NCBI GenBank assembly: GCA_002412925.1
Contig: DHVZ01000030.1
Location: 20,742-84,741, forward strand
Reading direction: 5' to 3'
DNA length: 64,000 nt
DNA from: Anaerolineales bacterium UBA5195
Lineage (GTDB): Bacteria; Chloroflexota; Anaerolineae; Anaerolineales; Villigracilaceae
The translations under genes were made by a program, and so were the position numbers. The notes beneath the pieces were generated by a model. That model saw only the letters and a program-made list of their open reading frames with translations, was not told where the DNA came from and made no database searches. The stretch's first letter is position 1, and every line of letters starts with the position of its first letter. Shown in pieces: positions 17,241-24,850 of this stretch.

Positions 17241-17846
17241 TCAACCCTTTGCCCGCAGGAAATCCCTGGTCGCGGCGATCTTTTCCTTCTCGACCTTGCC
17301 CGTTGCCTCCCAGTACTCCAGCAGTTCGGAGATGGTCAGCACGGCATGCAGGCAGAACCCGGCCTGTTCGAGCGATTCTTTGGCCCCGGATTGCCTATCG
17401 ACCAACACAACTACATCCTTGACCAGCAGTCCCGCGCCAGTCAGTTTTTCGATGGCTTCGAACTTGCTCCCGCCGGTGGTGGCCAGATCGTCGATGACCA
17501 GGGCGGTCTCACCTGCCTGGAATTCACCCTCGATTTCGGCCTTCGTCCCGTAAGCTTTGACTTCCTTGCGCGGATAAATCATCGGGTAGTTCCCGGCCAG
17601 GGAGACGGCGGTTGCAATCGGGATGGCGGCGTAAGGCAGACCAGCAAGCCGGTCAAATTTCAAGTCGCGGATCAGGGGCAGGTAGGCGGCTCCAACTTTC
17701 GCCAGTAGTTTTGGATACGAGATGATCTGGCGCAGGTCGAGGTAAATCGGCGATTTCAATCCCGATTTGAGGGTGAATTCGCCAAACTTGATGCAGCCCG
17801 CTTCAAGCAGGCCATCCGCAAGGGCCGCGATAGATTTTTCAGTCAT
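17241..17846 (-). CDS. pyrE: Orotate phosphoribosyltransferase
   Basis: PyrE joins orotate to PRPP to form OMP in de novo pyrimidine synthesis. The 201-aa form from the ATG with AAAGGA upstream begins MTEKSIAALADGLLEAG. Key sites: the orotate-binding FTLKSGLKSPIYLDLR, a DRLAGLPYAAIPIAT segment, RKEVKAYGTKAEIEG (the mobile catalytic loop) and the PRPP-binding motif ETALVIDDLATTGGS. Its start overlaps the DinB-like gene by 8 nt and its end touches the GNAT gene, so it is inside a tightly packed operon. The upstream ATG at 17870 has no good ribosome site. Confidence 0.96.
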   Translation of the reverse strand: MTEKSIAALADGLLEAGCIKFGEFTLKSGLKSPIYLDLRQIISYPKLLAKVGAAYLPLIRDLKFDRLAGLPYAAIPIATAVSLAGNYPMIYPRKEVKAYGTKAEIEGEFQAGETALVIDDLATTGGSKFEAIEKLTGAGLLVKDVVVLVDRQSGAKESLEQAGFCLHAVLTISELLEYWEATGKVEKEKIAATRDFLRAKG

Positions 17847-18369
17847 GGTGAAATCCTTTGATTTGTTCATTGGTTGAGATTTTCGCGACGAATTCCTTGA
17901 CTTGCTCCAAATGGGCTTTTACATCCTTGGTGTCTGCCTTGATCAGGCGCGCAATGGTAACCTTATATCCCCGGAACCTGACGCCATAATCGTGGAATAA
18001 ATCTTTTGCAGGCAGGCTGGTAAGCAGGTTGAATAAAGCGCGTTGTGAAACTCGCGTTGCCTCGATCATATCTGCCAGAGATCCCTTCTTATACAAACTG
18101 ACCAATTGAGCGTTGTAGGTTTGCCAATCTTTGTCGATATATTTGTAAAATGCAGGGAGCTTTCCTGTAGAGACTGCCTGAACAGCTTCAAGATTTGAAT
18201 GATCCCAACCAATGATGTGAGCCAGCAAATCTTTGATTGACCAAATACCCAGGAAAATTTGGTCGTGTTCATCCAATGGGATTTGCTCTGAGAAGGTCAA
18301 TAGATTCCGGCGCACCTCGACGAATCCAGATAAGAGTTCCCTTTTCTTTTCATCGGCGGTCGAACGCAT
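17839..18369 (-). CDS. DinB-like/ClbS-DfsB family protein
   Basis: A 176-aa four-helix-bundle type protein of the DinB superfamily. WSIKDLLAHIIGWDHSNLEAV places a candidate metal or substrate His in the second helix, and DYGVRFRGYKVTIARLI matches the C-terminal part of the ClbS/DfsB branch. These proteins are thiol-dependent or hydrolytic detoxifiers in known cases. It lies between pyrF and pyrE and overlaps the pyrE start, so it is part of the same transcript, without an obvious link to pyrimidine synthesis. Confidence 0.78.
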   Translation of the reverse strand: MRSTADEKKRELLSGFVEVRRNLLTFSEQIPLDEHDQIFLGIWSIKDLLAHIIGWDHSNLEAVQAVSTGKLPAFYKYIDKDWQTYNAQLVSLYKKGSLADMIEATRVSQRALFNLLTSLPAKDLFHDYGVRFRGYKVTIARLIKADTKDVKAHLEQVKEFVAKISTNEQIKGFHHD

Positions 18370-18395
18370 AATTCACCTTTACAAGATGAGCCGAT

Positions 18396-19268
18396 TCAAC
18401 TTGAATGTCTCAGCTCGTATTGGATGCTGATAATCTCATCGCGGAATTCCGCCGCAGCTCGGCCAGGATTTGCGGCTCGTGAAATCCCACGCGAGATGGG
18501 CAGCAGCATGCCCTTGCCATCCTGGCGCAAACCAGCTTTGAGCGCCGTCTCCAAATCGCCGCCTTGCGCGCCGACTCCGGGAGCCAGGAACCACAGATCC
18601 GGCGCAGCGGCGCGGACGCGGGTCAGCGCTTCGGGCTGGGTTGCGCCCACGACCAGGCCGATGTTGTTACGGGTGTTCCAGGTTTGGGCAAGGCAGGCAA
18701 CGTGTTCATAAAGCGGGACGATGGACGATGACCGACCGACGATTGTGGTCTGCGGTCCATCGTCTGTGGTCACCAGCAGATCTTGCAGATCACCCGCCCC
18801 CGGATTACTCGTTTTGCATAGCAAAAAAACGCCTTTTTCCTGGTTGGTCAGGAAGGGATCGATTGAATCCTTGCCCAGATACGGGCTGAGCGTGATGCAG
18901 TGCGCCCCCAGCTTGCCGAATGCGGATTGGGCATAGGCCTCGGCAGTCGAAGCAATGTCGCCGCGCTTGGCATCCAAAATGACCGGGATCATCGAACCCA
19001 TCCGGTCGGATTCGTCCTGGATGGCTGAAATGACCTGCTTGAGCACCGTCCAGCCTTTGGGGCCGAAGACTTCAAAAAAGGCAGCGTTGGGTTTGAAAGC
19101 GGCAGCGTAGGGCGCGGTCTGTTTGACGAGATTCAAGCAGAAGGCGAGGGCGGCATCCGCGGTGGGAGCCGAAAGGTCAGAAACGTGCGGGTCGAGTCCA
19201 ACGCAGAGTAGCGAGGAGCAATCGTCGACACGTTTTTCGAGGAAAGAGAAGAAGGTTTCCATGGGCAT
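18396..19268 (-). CDS. pyrF: Orotidine 5'-phosphate decarboxylase, type 2
   Basis: PyrF decarboxylates OMP to UMP. The 290-aa length, LLCVGLDPHV opening and the catalytic block PVILDAKRGDIASTAEAYA (K and D residues of the active site) identify the longer type 2 form; LVVGATQPEAL and LAPGVGAQGGD give the phosphate-binding loop. Residues about 169-184 (TTDDGPQTTIVGR region) interrupt an otherwise conserved join between NPGAGDLQDL and PLYEHVA and are encoded by a repeat-like palindrome at 18717-18764. The gene sits between pyrB and the DinB-like gene. Confidence 0.95.
   Translation of the reverse strand: MPMETFFSFLEKRVDDCSSLLCVGLDPHVSDLSAPTADAALAFCLNLVKQTAPYAAAFKPNAAFFEVFGPKGWTVLKQVISAIQDESDRMGSMIPVILDAKRGDIASTAEAYAQSAFGKLGAHCITLSPYLGKDSIDPFLTNQEKGVFLLCKTSNPGAGDLQDLLVTTDDGPQTTIVGRSSSIVPLYEHVACLAQTWNTRNNIGLVVGATQPEALTRVRAAAPDLWFLAPGVGAQGGDLETALKAGLRQDGKGMLLPISRGISRAANPGRAAAEFRDEIISIQYELRHSS
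18717..18764. repeat. Palindromic repeat inside pyrF
   Basis: GACGATGGAC (18717-18726) and GTCCATCGTC (18755-18764) are 10-bp perfect arms, with further related GACGATG copies between them. The reading frame of pyrF stays open through it, adding about 16 residues. Confidence 0.6.
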
Positions 19269-19315
19269 AGTATACAGGGAAAAGTAAACAAGTAGGCAGG
19301 TAGATAAGTAGAGAT

Positions 19316-19371
19316 GTAGACAAGGAAACAGGTAGACAAGTGCAACCCTGCCTACCTGTTTCCTTGTCTAC
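19316..19371. repeat. 20-bp perfect inverted repeat with tandem units
   Basis: GTAGACAAGGAAACAGGTAG and its exact complement are separated by 16 nt. Upstream (19281-19320) there are degenerate tandem copies of AAGTAG/AGGTAGA units. It fills the pyrB-pyrF gap and would form a stable hairpin in the shared mRNA. Confidence 0.8.
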
Positions 19372-19383
19372 CTGTTTAGCTGC

Positions 19384-20364
19384 TCACGCTTTTCCCAGCA
19401 CCATTGCCAGGAGCGCCATGCGGACGTACAACCCATACTCCATCTGGCGGAAGTAAGCGGCGCGCGGGTCATCATCAAAATCAGCGCTGATCTCGCCCAC
19501 GCGCGGCAGCGGATGCATGACAATCATGCGTTGCTTGGCGGCCTTCATCACTTGTGGGTCGATCACATACGCTCCCTTGACCGACTCGTAAACGGCCTCG
19601 TCAGCGAAGCGTTCCTTCTGGACGCGGGTGACGTAGAGCACATCGGTTTCTGGCAGGGGCTGGTCGAGCGAGGAGAACTCGGCCTGTTCAATGCCTTTGG
19701 CTTTGAGTTCCTCGATTAGTTCGGCCGGCATGCGCAGGATGTCAGGAGCAACGTAATTCAGCTTGACCTTGTAGCGCGAGAGCAGGCGCGCCAGCGAGTG
19801 GACGGTGCGGCCGTGCTTCAGATCGCCGAGCAGGGTGACGGTTAGGCCGTCGATGTGGCCGACCTCCTCGCGGATGGTGAAGGCATCCAGCAGGGCTTGG
19901 GTGGGATGCTCGCCAATCCCGTCGCCAGCGTTGATGACCGGCTTATGGGCGGCCTTGGCCGCAATCGCCGCCGAGCCGACCTCCGGGTGGCGCAGGACGA
20001 TTACATCGGCGTAGCACTCCAGGGTGCGGACGGTGTCGGCCAGGCTCTCGCCCTTCGAAACCGACGAGTATTTCACCTCGTTGATCGGGATGACCGAGCC
20101 GCCCAGCCGTTCCATCGCCGCAGTGAATGAAGACGAGGTGCGGGTGGATGGTTCGTAGAACAGGCTGGCCAGGATCTTGCCTTTGAGCAGGTCAAAGGTG
20201 CCGATGTGGTCGACCATGTCGTGCATCTCATGCGAGACAGCGAAGATGTATTCCAGGTCTTCGCGGCCGAACTGCTTGACCGAAATGATATCCTTACCGT
20301 ACCAGGGCGCATTCTTGTGGTCGCCCAGGGGCAGGTGGGCCAGGTTATGTTTTTTGATGGTCAT
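19384..20364 (-). CDS. pyrB: Aspartate carbamoyltransferase, catalytic subunit
   Basis: PyrB condenses carbamoyl phosphate with aspartate. The 326-aa protein has the carbamoyl-phosphate site YEPSTRTSSSFTAAMERLGG, the HPTQALLDAFTI motif and MHPLPRVGEI near the C-terminus, all hallmarks of the catalytic chain. No pyrI regulatory subunit is found next to it, so the enzyme may be an unregulated trimer. It lies between an esterase gene and pyrF on the same strand, with a MITE on its upstream side and an inverted repeat downstream. Confidence 0.97.
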   Translation of the reverse strand: MTIKKHNLAHLPLGDHKNAPWYGKDIISVKQFGREDLEYIFAVSHEMHDMVDHIGTFDLLKGKILASLFYEPSTRTSSSFTAAMERLGGSVIPINEVKYSSVSKGESLADTVRTLECYADVIVLRHPEVGSAAIAAKAAHKPVINAGDGIGEHPTQALLDAFTIREEVGHIDGLTVTLLGDLKHGRTVHSLARLLSRYKVKLNYVAPDILRMPAELIEELKAKGIEQAEFSSLDQPLPETDVLYVTRVQKERFADEAVYESVKGAYVIDPQVMKAAKQRMIVMHPLPRVGEISADFDDDPRAAYFRQMEYGLYVRMALLAMVLGKA

Positions 20365-20463
20365 GGTTAGTCTCCTCGTTTGATGTGGAATCGGGATTCG
20401 GTTCTGGCGAGAAACGCATCCCGTTAAATCACATTGGTTTGTGCTTTAGCCTTTTCTTGTTAG

Positions 20464-20575
20464 TGTCATCGCGAGCTGCCCCGTTTTCGGGCGGCATGGC
20501 AATCTCCCAGCGATCGCCACGCTCGCTACACCTGTACTTGCGCGCTGGTGCTAGTACCGCTCGCTCGCGGTGACA
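20464..20575. repeat. TGTCAT-type MITE-like element
   Basis: Terminal inverted repeats TGTCATCGCGAGC (20464-20476) and GCTCGCGGTGACA (20563-20575) differ at one base; the interior contains GGCAATCTC, shared with the copies at 22898 and 31522. The right end overlaps the 3' end of the esterase gene and supplies its last codons and stop. Confidence 0.8.
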
Positions 20576-21459
20576 TTCTGAATAAACAGACCCATCTCCT
20601 CAAACGCCTGTCTGCTTTCAGGGATTAGATTTCCCAGCGCCGGCCAGACATGCCAGATCCCATCCCAGACTTTGAGCGTAACATCCACTCCATCTGCTTT
20701 GGCTTTTTCGGCCAGCATGAGCGCGTCATCCAGCAAAATCTCCTCGCTGCCGACCAGGATCAGCAGCGGCGGGAAACCATGAAAATCAGCGTAGACCGGT
20801 GAAACGAGTGGATTGGTCAGGTTGGACTCGTCGGTGTAAGCCAAAGCCCATTCTTTCAATACCTCGGTCTTCAGCACAGCCTCGGATTCTGCTTTGATGA
20901 TGTGACTTTGGCCTCGATGGGTCAGATCGGCCCAGGGCGAGATGCAGATTACTGCAGCCGGGACCGACTCAACGGCATCGCGCAGGGCCAGGGCGGTGGC
21001 GATGCTCAGCCCGCCGCCCGCCGAATCGCCGGAGATAATGATATCGCGCGGGCTGGTTCCGTTAGCCAGCAGCCAGCGATAGGCTTTCAGCGCATCCTCC
21101 AGCGCCGCCGGGAAGGGGTTTTCCGGTGCGAGGCGATATTCGAGCAGGAGGAATGTCATTTTCAATGATTGCGCCATCTGGGAGCACATGATCAAGTATG
21201 AGTCGACTGAGCCGGTGACGTATCCGCCGCCGTGCAGGTACAAGATGTATTTGTTGTTGTCAGCACTGGCCGGGCGAATCTTGGCGGCGCGGAGACCATC
21301 CAGATCGACACTATCGGCCTTCACATCTTTGGGAACTCGGCCCATCCACCTGGCAATCTGTGCTGTGCGGGCACGGTTCTGTTCGATGGTCAGGCGTTGT
21401 CCCTGGAAAATTGTCCGCAGAACAAATCGCCAGAAGCGGCTTTTTAAACTCAGGGTCAT
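20551..21459 (-). CDS. Alpha/beta hydrolase, HSL/acetyl esterase family
   Basis: A 302-aa esterase of the hormone-sensitive-lipase family with the oxyanion motif HGGG (76-79, in LYLHGGGYVTGS), the nucleophile elbow GDSAGG (Ser146), a late acidic residue and a His in WDGIWHVWPAL. Its start directly follows the pyrC stop (TGA then ATG), so it is translated with pyrC. The C-terminal residues NVTASERY and the stop codon come from a MITE end, so the original C-terminus was probably replaced. Confidence 0.88.
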   Translation of the reverse strand: MTLSLKSRFWRFVLRTIFQGQRLTIEQNRARTAQIARWMGRVPKDVKADSVDLDGLRAAKIRPASADNNKYILYLHGGGYVTGSVDSYLIMCSQMAQSLKMTFLLLEYRLAPENPFPAALEDALKAYRWLLANGTSPRDIIISGDSAGGGLSIATALALRDAVESVPAAVICISPWADLTHRGQSHIIKAESEAVLKTEVLKEWALAYTDESNLTNPLVSPVYADFHGFPPLLILVGSEEILLDDALMLAEKAKADGVDVTLKVWDGIWHVWPALGNLIPESRQAFEEMGLFIQNVTASERY

Positions 21460-22536
21460 TCAAGTTCTCACATTTCTGCCATATCCCGGCTCGATCAGGA
21501 TTTTCCCGTCTCGATAAGCTTCCCTGCCGCGCAGGACGACGCGCCGCACCTGGCCCTTGACCTTCCAGCCCTCGAAGGGAGTCCAGCCGCAGCGCGAGTG
21601 CATTTCGGCAGCCCGAATCTCATATTTGGCGTGTTCATCCACTTCGACCCAGGTTTCAGGCTGTTCCGGTAAGTGGAAAATGCGGCGCGGATTGATCACT
21701 GACTTTTCGATAATATCGTCTATGGTCAACCGGCCATCGTCTACCGCTGTCAGGAGCAGTGGCAACAACGTCTCCACGCCAGGGAAGCCCGGCGGCGGGT
21801 TTTCGCCGTCTTTTTCGGCCAGGGTGTGCGGAGCATGGTCGGTGGCGAAACAGTCGATCACATCCAGGTTGGCCCAGAGCGCATCCACATCGGCCTGGGT
21901 GGCAAGGCGTGGGCGGACTTCTTTCCGCCCCGGTGTTAATTCTGGTGTAGGGGCGCAGCATTGCTGCGCCCCTACGTTGGTTAAAAATAAATGATGCGGA
22001 CAAACCTCGCAGGTGACTTTGATCCCGCGTTCCTTGGCGGCCTTGATCAACAGCACTTCCTCGCGCAGTGAGATGTGCGCGATGTGGATGGGTTTTGCGT
22101 ACATCTGCGACATCAGCAAAGCCGCGCCCATCGAGCGGCTCTCGGAGTGGGTCACGATCGGAGTCTGGCCCGGCCAGCGCGAGAAATGCTCCATCCAGAG
22201 TGTCATATCGTTCAGGCGCAGTTGGCCGAAAGTCGAGTCGAGGTACATTTTCAGCGCAGCGGCCTTGGGCGCAAGCTCAGCGACAGTTTCGGCGTTCTTC
22301 GGCCCGGCGCCCAGATATTGGGCGTAGTCGCAGTGCGCTTTGCGGCTGGCCGCCTCCAGCGCGAGGTTCAGCGTCTCTGCGTCGAAAATCGGCGGCTGGG
22401 TGTTGGGCATCGCCAACACCAGGGTCACGCCACCCGCCAGCGCAGCAGACGTGCCGGAGTCGAAGTCTTCCTTGTGAGTTGCGCCGGGTTCGCGCAGGTG
22501 GACGTGCGGGTCGATCAGGCCGGGGAGTTTGAGCAT
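21460..22536 (-). CDS. pyrC: Dihydroorotase (CAD-like type)
   Basis: PyrC cyclises carbamoyl aspartate to dihydroorotate. It has the metal-binding DPHVHLREPG at the N-terminus, CEVCPHHLFLT, the second metal motif FATDHAPHT, and a tail (NPRRIFHLPEQ, WTPFEGWKVKGQVRRVVLRG, EPGYG) that resembles the dihydroorotase domain of animal CAD more than short PyrC forms. From the ATG at 22536 it is 358 aa; the frame is open to 22647 but the extra residues look non-coding. Residues about 188-198 are encoded by a palindromic repeat. It heads the pyr cluster. Confidence 0.95.
   Translation of the reverse strand: MLKLPGLIDPHVHLREPGATHKEDFDSGTSAALAGGVTLVLAMPNTQPPIFDAETLNLALEAASRKAHCDYAQYLGAGPKNAETVAELAPKAAALKMYLDSTFGQLRLNDMTLWMEHFSRWPGQTPIVTHSESRSMGAALLMSQMYAKPIHIAHISLREEVLLIKAAKERGIKVTCEVCPHHLFLTNVGAQQCCAPTPELTPGRKEVRPRLATQADVDALWANLDVIDCFATDHAPHTLAEKDGENPPPGFPGVETLLPLLLTAVDDGRLTIDDIIEKSVINPRRIFHLPEQPETWVEVDEHAKYEIRAAEMHSRCGWTPFEGWKVKGQVRRVVLRGREAYRDGKILIEPGYGRNVRT
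21947..21975. repeat. GTAGGGGC palindromic repeat inside pyrC
   Basis: Perfect 13-bp arms GTAGGGGCGCAGC and GCTGCGCCCCTAC around ATT, the same structure as the intergenic copy at 12029. In pyrC it encodes VGAQQCCAPT between HHLFLT and the GRKEVRP block. Confidence 0.9.
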
Positions 22537-22652
22537 GGTAGTAGTGCGTCGCGCCGTGTTTGACGGGCATATCCTTTCGCAGAGTTGGTCTAACCATTTA
22601 ATCGGGCAAGGCGAGGCTGTCAGGTGCGGCGCACCCTCGATAGGCAACCCAC

Positions 22653-22686
22653 AAAAAAAGAGAGCCGCTAAATGCGACTCTCTTTT
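22653..22686 (-). terminator. Terminator or attenuator upstream of pyrC
   Basis: On the minus strand a stem (AAGAGAGTCGC with GCGGCTCTCTT, one mismatch) is followed by seven T residues. It lies about 115 nt ahead of the pyrC ATG and transcribes toward it, the usual place for a pyr attenuator. A PyrR-type antiterminator was not recognised, so it could equally end a small upstream transcript. Confidence 0.6.
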
Positions 22687-22852
22687 CTCTGAAAAATAGA
22701 AACACTCATCCCGTCAAACCAGTGGCGCAATAAAAAGCGGAAGCGTGCGGGATGTCCAGACATATTCCGCCTAATTTTATGCAGGGAACGGATTCTGTCA
22801 AGAGGCAAATTTTCAGTTGCCGAAGACCCCTGATTTAGATGCGTTCACCCTG

Positions 22853-23036
22853 TAATCACCAGTATGGCGTTCTCAAAGTCGCTTGACAAAATAACGATGT
22901 CGTTGCGAGGGCGCGCTTTTCCGCCCGAAGCAATCTCCAAAAGGTCAGTTTTGCCCATTTAGCGGGAGACTGCTTCGGCAAAGAACGCCTCGCAGCGACA
23001 TTTCTCGGACTTTGAGAAAGCCATATAATCACCAGT
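22853..23036. mobile_element. MITE with 11-bp target duplication
   Basis: An element with subterminal inverted repeats (ATGGCGTTCTCAAAGTC at 22864 and GACTTTGAGAAAGCCAT ending 23024) is bracketed by the direct repeat TAATCACCAGT (22853-22863 and 23026-23036). Inside is a second inverted pair, TGTCGTTGCGAGG (22898-22910) and CCTCGCAGCGACA (22988-23000), of the TGTCAT-type family. No transposase is encoded. It lies just upstream of the tRNA-Lys promoter. Confidence 0.8.
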
Positions 23037-23044
23037 TTGTCACA

Positions 23045-23072
23045 TTGACACTCCCCCCCTTTGCGGTATAAT
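23045..23072 (+). promoter_or_regulatory. Sigma-70-type promoter of the tRNA-Lys gene
   Basis: TTGACA and TATAAT both match consensus exactly, with a 16-bp spacer; the tRNA begins 15 nt after the -10 box. Confidence 0.9.
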
Positions 23073-23086
23073 ATCGTCCGCTCGAT

Positions 23087-23158
23087 GGTCGACTAGCTCA
23101 ATGGCAGAGCAACTGACTCTTAATCAGTGGGTTCAGGGTTCAAGTCCCTGGTCGATCA
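23087..23158 (+). tRNA. tRNA-Lys (anticodon CTT)
   Basis: A 72-nt cloverleaf: acceptor stem GGTCGAC/GTCGATC with one G-U pair, D arm TAGCTC...GAGC, anticodon stem ACTGA/TCAGT with loop CTCTTAA giving CTT at 23119-23121, and T arm CAGGG-TTCAAGT-CCCTG. A73 follows and CCA is not encoded. A phage-type integrase gene begins 124 nt downstream, a common arrangement for tRNA-targeted elements. Confidence 0.97.
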
Positions 23159-23161
23159 CAC

Positions 23162-23203
23162 CCATATCTGGGGGTCTGGTTTGTACCAGACCCCCAGATA
23201 TGG
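23162..23203. repeat. 19-bp perfect hairpin after tRNA-Lys
   Basis: CCATATCTGGGGGTCTGGT and its exact complement flank a TTGT loop. Placed 3 nt after the tRNA, it is either the tRNA terminator (a T6 run follows only later, near 23219) or a repeat tied to the integrated element. Confidence 0.8.
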
Positions 23204-23281
23204 TTATAAGCGCTGGAGTTTTTTCCGCAAAAACGGGCTTGGTTGCAATTTGGATGCATTTCATTTCTCCTGATTGTGGAA

Positions 23282-24499
23282 CTACAGTTCTTTTTCAAAG
23301 CTATCGAGTTCGGTGACAGATAAATCAGCTTTGTTTTCGGGTGGTAACTTCTCTAAAATCTCTTCGATCGTGACAGCGACAACTTCTTGCAGGGTCGGAA
23401 TGACGTGCGAGTAAGTTTTCAGGGTAATCGTAATATCCGCATGCCCCAGCCGCTCGCTGACCACCTTGGGATGCACACCGCGCAAGAGCAACAACGTGGC
23501 ATGGGTATGGCGTAAGTCGTGAATACGGATATTGGGTAACTCAGCAGCTTTCAGCAGATCCTTGAAGCGCCGGATCAGATTGGTTGGCTCCATCGGCGTG
23601 CCAACTTCGGAAGGAAACACCAGATCGTGCTCTTGCCACTTATCCTTGGCAAACTGTTTGAAAATTGAATTGCGTTTCTGTTGGGCCCGCAGCCTTCGGA
23701 TTGTTTCTGCGCCAATGGGAATGCGCCGCTTTGATTTTTCTGTTTTCGTGGTCTGAAACTCGTAAGGGGCTTTCCCTGCTTCGCGCTTCTCGTCTGTATA
23801 CTGCACTTGCTCGACCACAATGATGCACTTCGCATCCCAATCGACATTGTTCCAACGCAGACCCAGGATTTCGCCCTCGCGCATCCCGGTAGACAGCGCG
23901 AAGTAGTACAAATCAACCAGCGGATCATTGCACGCATCTGCCACCTGGATGAACTTATGAGCCTGGTCTCGTGATAAATGCTGAATCTTCTGCGATTGGT
24001 TCTGCCTGGGCTTGGCTACATTCTTCGCCAGGTTTTGCGAGATAATACCCTGGGTCACCAGGTAGCCAAAGAAAGCGCTGGCCGTTTGCCAGATGTACAG
24101 CAACTCGCGCTGCCCGACTTCTTTTGAATACGTGGTGATGATTTGCTGGATATCCAACGGTTTCACATCGAACACGCGCCGTTTGCCAATTTGTGGAATG
24201 ATATACTTATCTGCGACCCGTTTATAACCGAGATAAGTCTTTAGACTCTTGGAAAGCTTTTTGTAATCCAGCCAGATCTGAATGGCTTCTTCAATGGATG
24301 ATGCGAGCAAGCCTACATCGGACACGTTACGACTTTTATTTTGAATATCCTGGATCCAACGGGTTGCCTCGGTCCTTGTGGCGAAGGATTGAGAAATGCG
24401 TTGCCCACGAAGCGTGATTTGTGCCATAAAAGGTTTGGGGCGTCCCTTGCGAACTGTAATTGACCCCTCACCATGCGCACGGTACGGTTTAGCGGACAT
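23282..24499 (-). CDS. Tyrosine recombinase (phage-type integrase)
   Basis: A 405-aa integrase starting at MSAKPYRAHGEGSITVRKG. An AP2-like arm-binding domain at the N-terminus (KPFMAQITLRGQRISQSF) is followed by a SAM-like core-binding domain and a catalytic domain with Arg in STGMREGEILGLRW, the HDLRHTHAT box, LGHAD and the nucleophile Tyr in LKTYSHVIP. All catalytic residues are present. Its start overlaps the end of the excisionase-like gene. It is oriented toward the tRNA-Lys gene as expected for an element integrated at that end, although the other att site is not obvious. Confidence 0.93.
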   Translation of the reverse strand: MSAKPYRAHGEGSITVRKGRPKPFMAQITLRGQRISQSFATRTEATRWIQDIQNKSRNVSDVGLLASSIEEAIQIWLDYKKLSKSLKTYLGYKRVADKYIIPQIGKRRVFDVKPLDIQQIITTYSKEVGQRELLYIWQTASAFFGYLVTQGIISQNLAKNVAKPRQNQSQKIQHLSRDQAHKFIQVADACNDPLVDLYYFALSTGMREGEILGLRWNNVDWDAKCIIVVEQVQYTDEKREAGKAPYEFQTTKTEKSKRRIPIGAETIRRLRAQQKRNSIFKQFAKDKWQEHDLVFPSEVGTPMEPTNLIRRFKDLLKAAELPNIRIHDLRHTHATLLLLRGVHPKVVSERLGHADITITLKTYSHVIPTLQEVVAVTIEEILEKLPPENKADLSVTELDSFEKEL

Positions 24500-24707
24500 T
24501 GGGTAACGCCCGGGGTTGTGGGTAACGGCTGACTTCCACAAATTTGTTCAGGTCGCTTTCCAGAATACCGATCCTGCGGCCAATACGTACTGAGGGAAGT
24601 TGCCCAAGCTGGCTGAGTTTGTAAACCATAGCGGCCGATATCCGTAAACGGTCTGCGGCTTCCTTGGGAGTCAGGATAATGAAGGGTGTTGTGTCGGTTG
24701 TTGTCAT
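24489..24707 (-). CDS. Excisionase-like MerR/HTH_17 DNA-binding protein
   Basis: A 72-aa protein from the ATG preceded by GGAAGG. It has one winged-helix motif, LTPKEAADRLRISAAMVYKL...LPSVRIGRRIGILESDLNKFV, the standard HTH_17/excisionase pattern. Located directly upstream of and overlapping the integrase, it probably acts as recombination directionality factor or a local regulator. Confidence 0.85.
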   Translation of the reverse strand: MTTTDTTPFIILTPKEAADRLRISAAMVYKLSQLGQLPSVRIGRRIGILESDLNKFVEVSRYPQPRALPNVR

Positions 24708-24820
24708 GATGCCTTCCGTGTTATGAGGATTTTGAGTTACCAAAACAGAGAACCAGAGCGACGCTTAATATTTAATATGTGCCATCAAAGTGTTCGCTAA
24801 TAAACGAATTCTACACTATT

Positions 24821-24839
24821 TACTTGCAGAAAGCAAGTA
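24821..24839. promoter_or_regulatory. Operator-like palindrome between excisionase and repressor
   Basis: TACTTGC and GCAAGTA are perfect 7-bp arms around AGAAA, 12 nt before the repressor ATG in the divergent intergenic region. It fits a binding site for the XRE repressor encoded downstream. Confidence 0.55.
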
Positions 24840-24850
24840 GGTTGAGTGAA

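Noticed and set aside
19281..19371. Possible CRISPR array
   Set aside because: Units are short, degenerate and partly inverted with no unique spacers; no cas genes are present.
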